64,000 nucleotides of DNA from Salinimicrobium sp963709775 (lineage in GTDB: Bacteria; Bacteroidota; Bacteroidia; Flavobacteriales; Flavobacteriaceae). The notes beneath the pieces are model-generated. The model saw only the letters and a program-made list of their open reading frames with translations. It was not told the DNA's origin and did not search any database. The DNA is taken from the NCBI GenBank assembly GCA_963709775.1, contig CAVPXS010000012.1, positions 171,094 through 235,093 of the forward strand, in the 5' to 3' direction. Position 1 is the stretch's first letter. The number at the start of each line of letters is the position of its first letter. Both the position numbers and the translations under genes were made by a program. Positions 61,711 through 64,000 of this stretch are shown here, one piece after another.

Positions 61711-62579
61711 TAGGGAAAGGACATTCCATATGCAGAACACAAGCCTCTATAGCATACGGCTGGAACCAGGAGAAAGAGGCAGAAGTGGTACTAAAAGAAT
61801 ATATAGCCGGAGATACTCCCCAGGAAATTGCGGAAGAGTTCAAAATTATCCAGTCTCAAAACCAGCGGTGCACGAATAATACCCTAAGCTTTGTAATTAG
61901 CCCTGCCATAGAAGATGGGAAGAACATGAGCAGGAAGGATCTGGGACAACTTGCAAAACAATTTCTAAAGGAAATGAAATTAACAAACCATCAAGCCATT
62001 GGTTTTGTACATAGGGACAAGCAGCATACCCACATTCATATCTATGTCAATCGCATCAGTCTCAATGGGGAGATTTACAAAGACAACTTTATAGGAAAAC
62101 GAAGCCAAATTGCAGCAGATAATGTAGCCAAACAATTAAATCTTACCAGGGTAAGGGATGTGCAGCAGGAGAAACTTCAGGAATTAAAGCATCTACGAAA
62201 AGAGATCCAAAACATTCATGAAAAAGTGCTGCAGTCCAGGCCAAAATCAATTGATGAGTATATTCTGAAAATGCAGCATCATAAGGTAAAAGTCATCCCC
62301 AGTATTAATAAATCAAACCAGCTACAGGGCTTCCGTTTTGAATACAAAGGAATAAACCTAAAGGGGAGCGAAGTAAATCGATCCATGAGTGGTAATAAGA
62401 TCATTTTGGAACTTTCTCAAAGTAATAGTTATACAAGACTGAAAGAGCCTCCAAAAAATATGCAGTTACTTAATCAGACTGTGCAACTCAGTACCGGGAT
62501 CATAAATAAAATAGCAAAGGACCTGGTAAAGGGAATTATAAAAAGAGCATTGGATACCGGATTAGGGGCAGGATTTTAA
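61707..62579 (+). CDS. mobA: Relaxase / mobilization nuclease
   Basis: 290 residues of the MobA/VirD2-like (MOBP) family. The metal-binding triad is in HRDKQHTHIHIYVNRISLNG (in part): the HxHIH pattern near residue 110. The nicking Tyr is likely in the N-terminal region (ASIAYGWNQ). After about 170 the protein is linker and small C-terminal helices, with no primase or helicase domain, so it is a minimal relaxase. Its ATG overlaps the mobC stop. Confidence 0.88.
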   Translation: MIGKGHSICRTQASIAYGWNQEKEAEVVLKEYIAGDTPQEIAEEFKIIQSQNQRCTNNTLSFVISPAIEDGKNMSRKDLGQLAKQFLKEMKLTNHQAIGFVHRDKQHTHIHIYVNRISLNGEIYKDNFIGKRSQIAADNVAKQLNLTRVRDVQQEKLQELKHLRKEIQNIHEKVLQSRPKSIDEYILKMQHHKVKVIPSINKSNQLQGFRFEYKGINLKGSEVNRSMSGNKIILELSQSNSYTRLKEPPKNMQLLNQTVQLSTGIINKIAKDLVKGIIKRALDTGLGAGF

Positions 62580-62590
62580 AAAAAAAGTTG

Positions 62591-63046
62591 ATGAAGAAGT
62601 TAGATGAGATCATGGAGTTAATGGCTGATGAAATGGATGACTTTAGAAAAGGTCTGCTCCAGTTGCAAAAGCTGTCAAATGAGCTTAAAAATCAAAGTAT
62701 TCCTGTTAGTACCGAAGTAATGGATAAGTATTTGAATTTATTCTTTCAACAGCAAAAAGATAAAGAAGGTATAGCAACAGAAAGATTCATTTCCATTGAC
62801 AAAATGCTTAAGAACGCTTATATCCTTCCAAAGAAGCTGGGAATGATTTTCGGCAGTTTTCTTATCCTGCTGATTACAATAGTAGGATACGTGACTTTTC
62901 AATTAATAGAAGCCAAAAACCAGAAATTAGAAGTTTACCAGTTGCTCCATGAGGAACAAACAGAATTTTATGCCAGGTACCTCAAGGATAATCCTGAAGT
63001 AAAAGAAAATTATGAAGAATGGTTGCAAAACCAGAACATCCCATAA
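62591..63046 (+). CDS. Coiled-coil single-pass membrane protein downstream of relaxase
   Basis: 151 residues: an acidic N-terminal helix (KKLDEIMELMADEMDDFRKG), a segment of coiled-coil character, one membrane helix (MIFGSFLILLITIVGYVTFQ, about residues 91-110) and a charged tail. Located 11 bases after the relaxase stop. ATG at 62591 is used; an in-frame TTG at 62588 is adjacent. Such proteins often follow MOB genes in Bacteroidota; possible coupling of relaxosome to the membrane is inference. Confidence 0.7.
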   Translation: MKKLDEIMELMADEMDDFRKGLLQLQKLSNELKNQSIPVSTEVMDKYLNLFFQQQKDKEGIATERFISIDKMLKNAYILPKKLGMIFGSFLILLITIVGYVTFQLIEAKNQKLEVYQLLHEEQTEFYARYLKDNPEVKENYEEWLQNQNIP

Positions 63047-63054
63047 TGCGCCCA

Positions 63055-63103
63055 ATGCTGTTTTTATTTAACGCTTAACCACCATACGCTATAAAAACAG
63101 CAT
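63055..63103. repeat. 13-bp perfect inverted repeat with 23-base spacer
   Basis: atgctgtttttat (63055-63067) and ataaaaacagcat (63091-63103) are exact reverse complements; the spacer 63068-63090 has two acgct copies. It lies just after the membrane protein gene. It has a weak T-run, so it may be a terminator, a recombinase site or a replication signal. Confidence 0.55.
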
Positions 63104-63474
63104 CGGATCCCGCGCAGGTAAGTTATGGTAGAATTGGGGCGTAAAATTTAATGCCGCTCCTTAGGTAACCCTGGCTGTACGGTTAAAAACTAGTTGGTTT
63201 AAAATAGGAAGTAAAATAAACTCTAATCTCAAGAGAACTGCAATTGAAGAGAACCGAAGTGAAGGGGAATGTGGTGAGGAAATTTTTCTGAATAGTAAAA
63301 TGATAATATTAACAGGATGTAGGAAAAAAGTATCAAAAATGAGGAAAACCGTAATTTTTATCTTTTAATTAACATTAGATTAGCTGCATCTGTTGGTGCC
63401 GGCCTGGGACTCAGCAACCGGAGGGGTGGAAAAAGATCAGGTTAAGCGGCAATAGATGTCGAATTTATTCTGCC

Positions 63475-63627
63475 ATGTATGGCTACCAGGTAACAAGAAT
63501 GTATTTTTTTCTTATTGTTTTTCATTCGCGACAGAAAGCCGAACTCGTAAACAAAAAGATAAACATCACCGGGATTGTTTTTCCAAAAGTGGGTGAAGAA
63601 ATTGGGATCAAATTGCTGCCGTTTTAG
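63475..63627 (+). CDS. Very small hypothetical ORF
   Basis: 50 residues beginning at ATG 63475 (MYGYQVTRMYFFLIVFHSRQ) and ending ...GIKLLPF. It has one hydrophobic segment. It could be a remnant of a larger gene. I have no family for it and give it low weight. Confidence 0.2.
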   Translation: MYGYQVTRMYFFLIVFHSRQKAELVNKKINITGIVFPKVGEEIGIKLLPF

Positions 63628-63695
63628 TCGTATAATATACGGATAATAAACGCCTTATAGTTTTTCCTAGTCTACTTTTACTTAAAAGAGGATTA

Positions 63696-63935
63696 ATGGA
63701 CTGGACATATGTGACATTCAAGAATTTATTGATAGGCCAGGAGAAGTGCATTAATTTTTTTGCAGACAAGGTGGTACAGGCTCTGGTGAATAATCTTCCG
63801 GAAGTTAAATGGGGTGAGGAGTTCCATATGAATTATATCATCGAGAAACTGTTAAGGACCTCAAAGCACGAAAACCACCGAGACGTATATGCACGTATCC
63901 ACAAATGTTTTTTTGAAGATCAAAAAATCCACTAG
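63696..63935 (+). CDS. Small hypothetical protein near window end
   Basis: 79 residues starting at ATG 63696 (MDWTYVTFKNLLIGQEKCIN). Predicted mostly helical and soluble, rich in Lys/His/Glu (SKHENHRDVYARIHKCFFED). No recognisable domain. It sits alone in the mobile element, with no close neighbour on either side in the window, so its expression is uncertain. Confidence 0.4.
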   Translation: MDWTYVTFKNLLIGQEKCINFFADKVVQALVNNLPEVKWGEEFHMNYIIEKLLRTSKHENHRDVYARIHKCFFEDQKIH

Positions 63936-64000
63936 ATTAGCTAATAAAGTACAGTAAAGACAAAGTGTATATAAATGTACCAGTGTGTTTATACGTACGT

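Larger units (their letters stand above)
63047..63695. other. Gene-poor stretch of the mobile element (649 bases)
   Basis: No ORF of 60 codons or more on either strand. It contains the inverted repeat at 63055-63103, a short ORF at 63475-63627 (50 residues), and mixed low-complexity sequence that resembles worn ends of genes. Confidence 0.55.
58266..64000. mobile_element. Left part of an integrative mobilizable element at tRNA-fMet (runs past the window)
   Basis: Directly downstream of the tRNA, housekeeping genes give way to an excisionase-like HTH protein, a winged-helix replication-type protein, a DnaC-like ATPase, a MobC-like protein, a relaxase and a relaxase-linked membrane protein, all on one strand, plus long gene-poor stretches with inverted repeats. 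This is the composition of Bacteroidota mobilizable elements. No integrase or right-end copy of the tRNA 3' segment is inside the window, so the right boundary is unknown. Conjugation genes are absent here, so it probably relies on a helper for transfer. Confidence 0.75.

Noticed and set aside
63340..63440. Gene start at the caaaaatgagg sequence
   Set aside because: The frame closes after nine codons; no usable ORF follows.

Overview
The window is a 64 kb chromosomal segment of a marine-type flavobacterium (Bacteroidota, family Flavobacteriaceae, close to the Gramella/Salegentibacter group judging from protein recall only). Support comes from gldKLMN and remB (gliding and type IX secretion), the flavobacterial cytochrome c oxidase tail cluster, and Bacteroidota promoters of the form TTG-N18-20-TAnnTTTG with few Shine-Dalgarno sites. 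Gene density is high and both strands are used in long runs.

Layout. 1-1193: 3' part of remB. 1309-6416 (+): heme O synthase, two subunit III proteins, subunit IV, a SCO-like pair, DUF420 and a small CxxC membrane protein, all serving cytochrome oxidase assembly. 6531-13643 (+): a MacB-type ABC exporter (ATPase, two permeases, two adaptors, TolC), then tsaB. 14391-16305 (-): MscS channel, dodecin, PepSY-like secreted protein. 16508-18796 (+): Pit phosphate transporter. 18865-28198 (-): envelope block with a lipoprotein, Nfu, murI, two OmpH/Skp proteins, bamA, uppS, DUF6089, nadK and a CBS protein. 28287-38294 (+): pdxJ, hydrolase, FadL-like porin, a heavily frameshifted SGNH lipoprotein gene, a holin-like membrane protein, tig-clpP-clpX, and small VOC/SRPBCC/DinB genes. 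38460-45207 (-): groEL-groES-secG-TPR-like-lptE-sigma54 activator and miaB. 45384-53755 (+): topA, a degenerate arginase-fold protein and gldKLMN. 53829-58136: FAD oxidoreductase, DUF983, ABC-F ATPase, CPXCG and SpoIIAA-like proteins.

An initiator tRNA-Met at 58193-58265 marks the end of the core region. From there to the window end lies the left part of an integrative mobilizable element: a membrane protein, an excisionase-like HTH protein, a replication-initiator-like protein, a DnaC-like ATPase, a candidate oriT hairpin, a MobC-like protein, a relaxase and a coiled-coil membrane protein. Its integrase and second attachment site would lie beyond 64000.

Sequence quality matters here. Three otherwise normal genes (large cytochrome oxidase subunit III, second MacB permease, DinB) each carry one single-base frameshift, and the SGNH gene carries many. 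The single ones look like base-calling errors or recent mutations. The SGNH locus is either a real pseudogene or a poorly resolved stretch. I saw no CRISPR array, no insertion sequence with a transposase, no rRNA operon and no obviously new multi-gene defence system. The most novel material is the mobilizable element with its unassigned proteins and structured DNA, and the arginase-fold protein next to gldK that has lost metal ligands.
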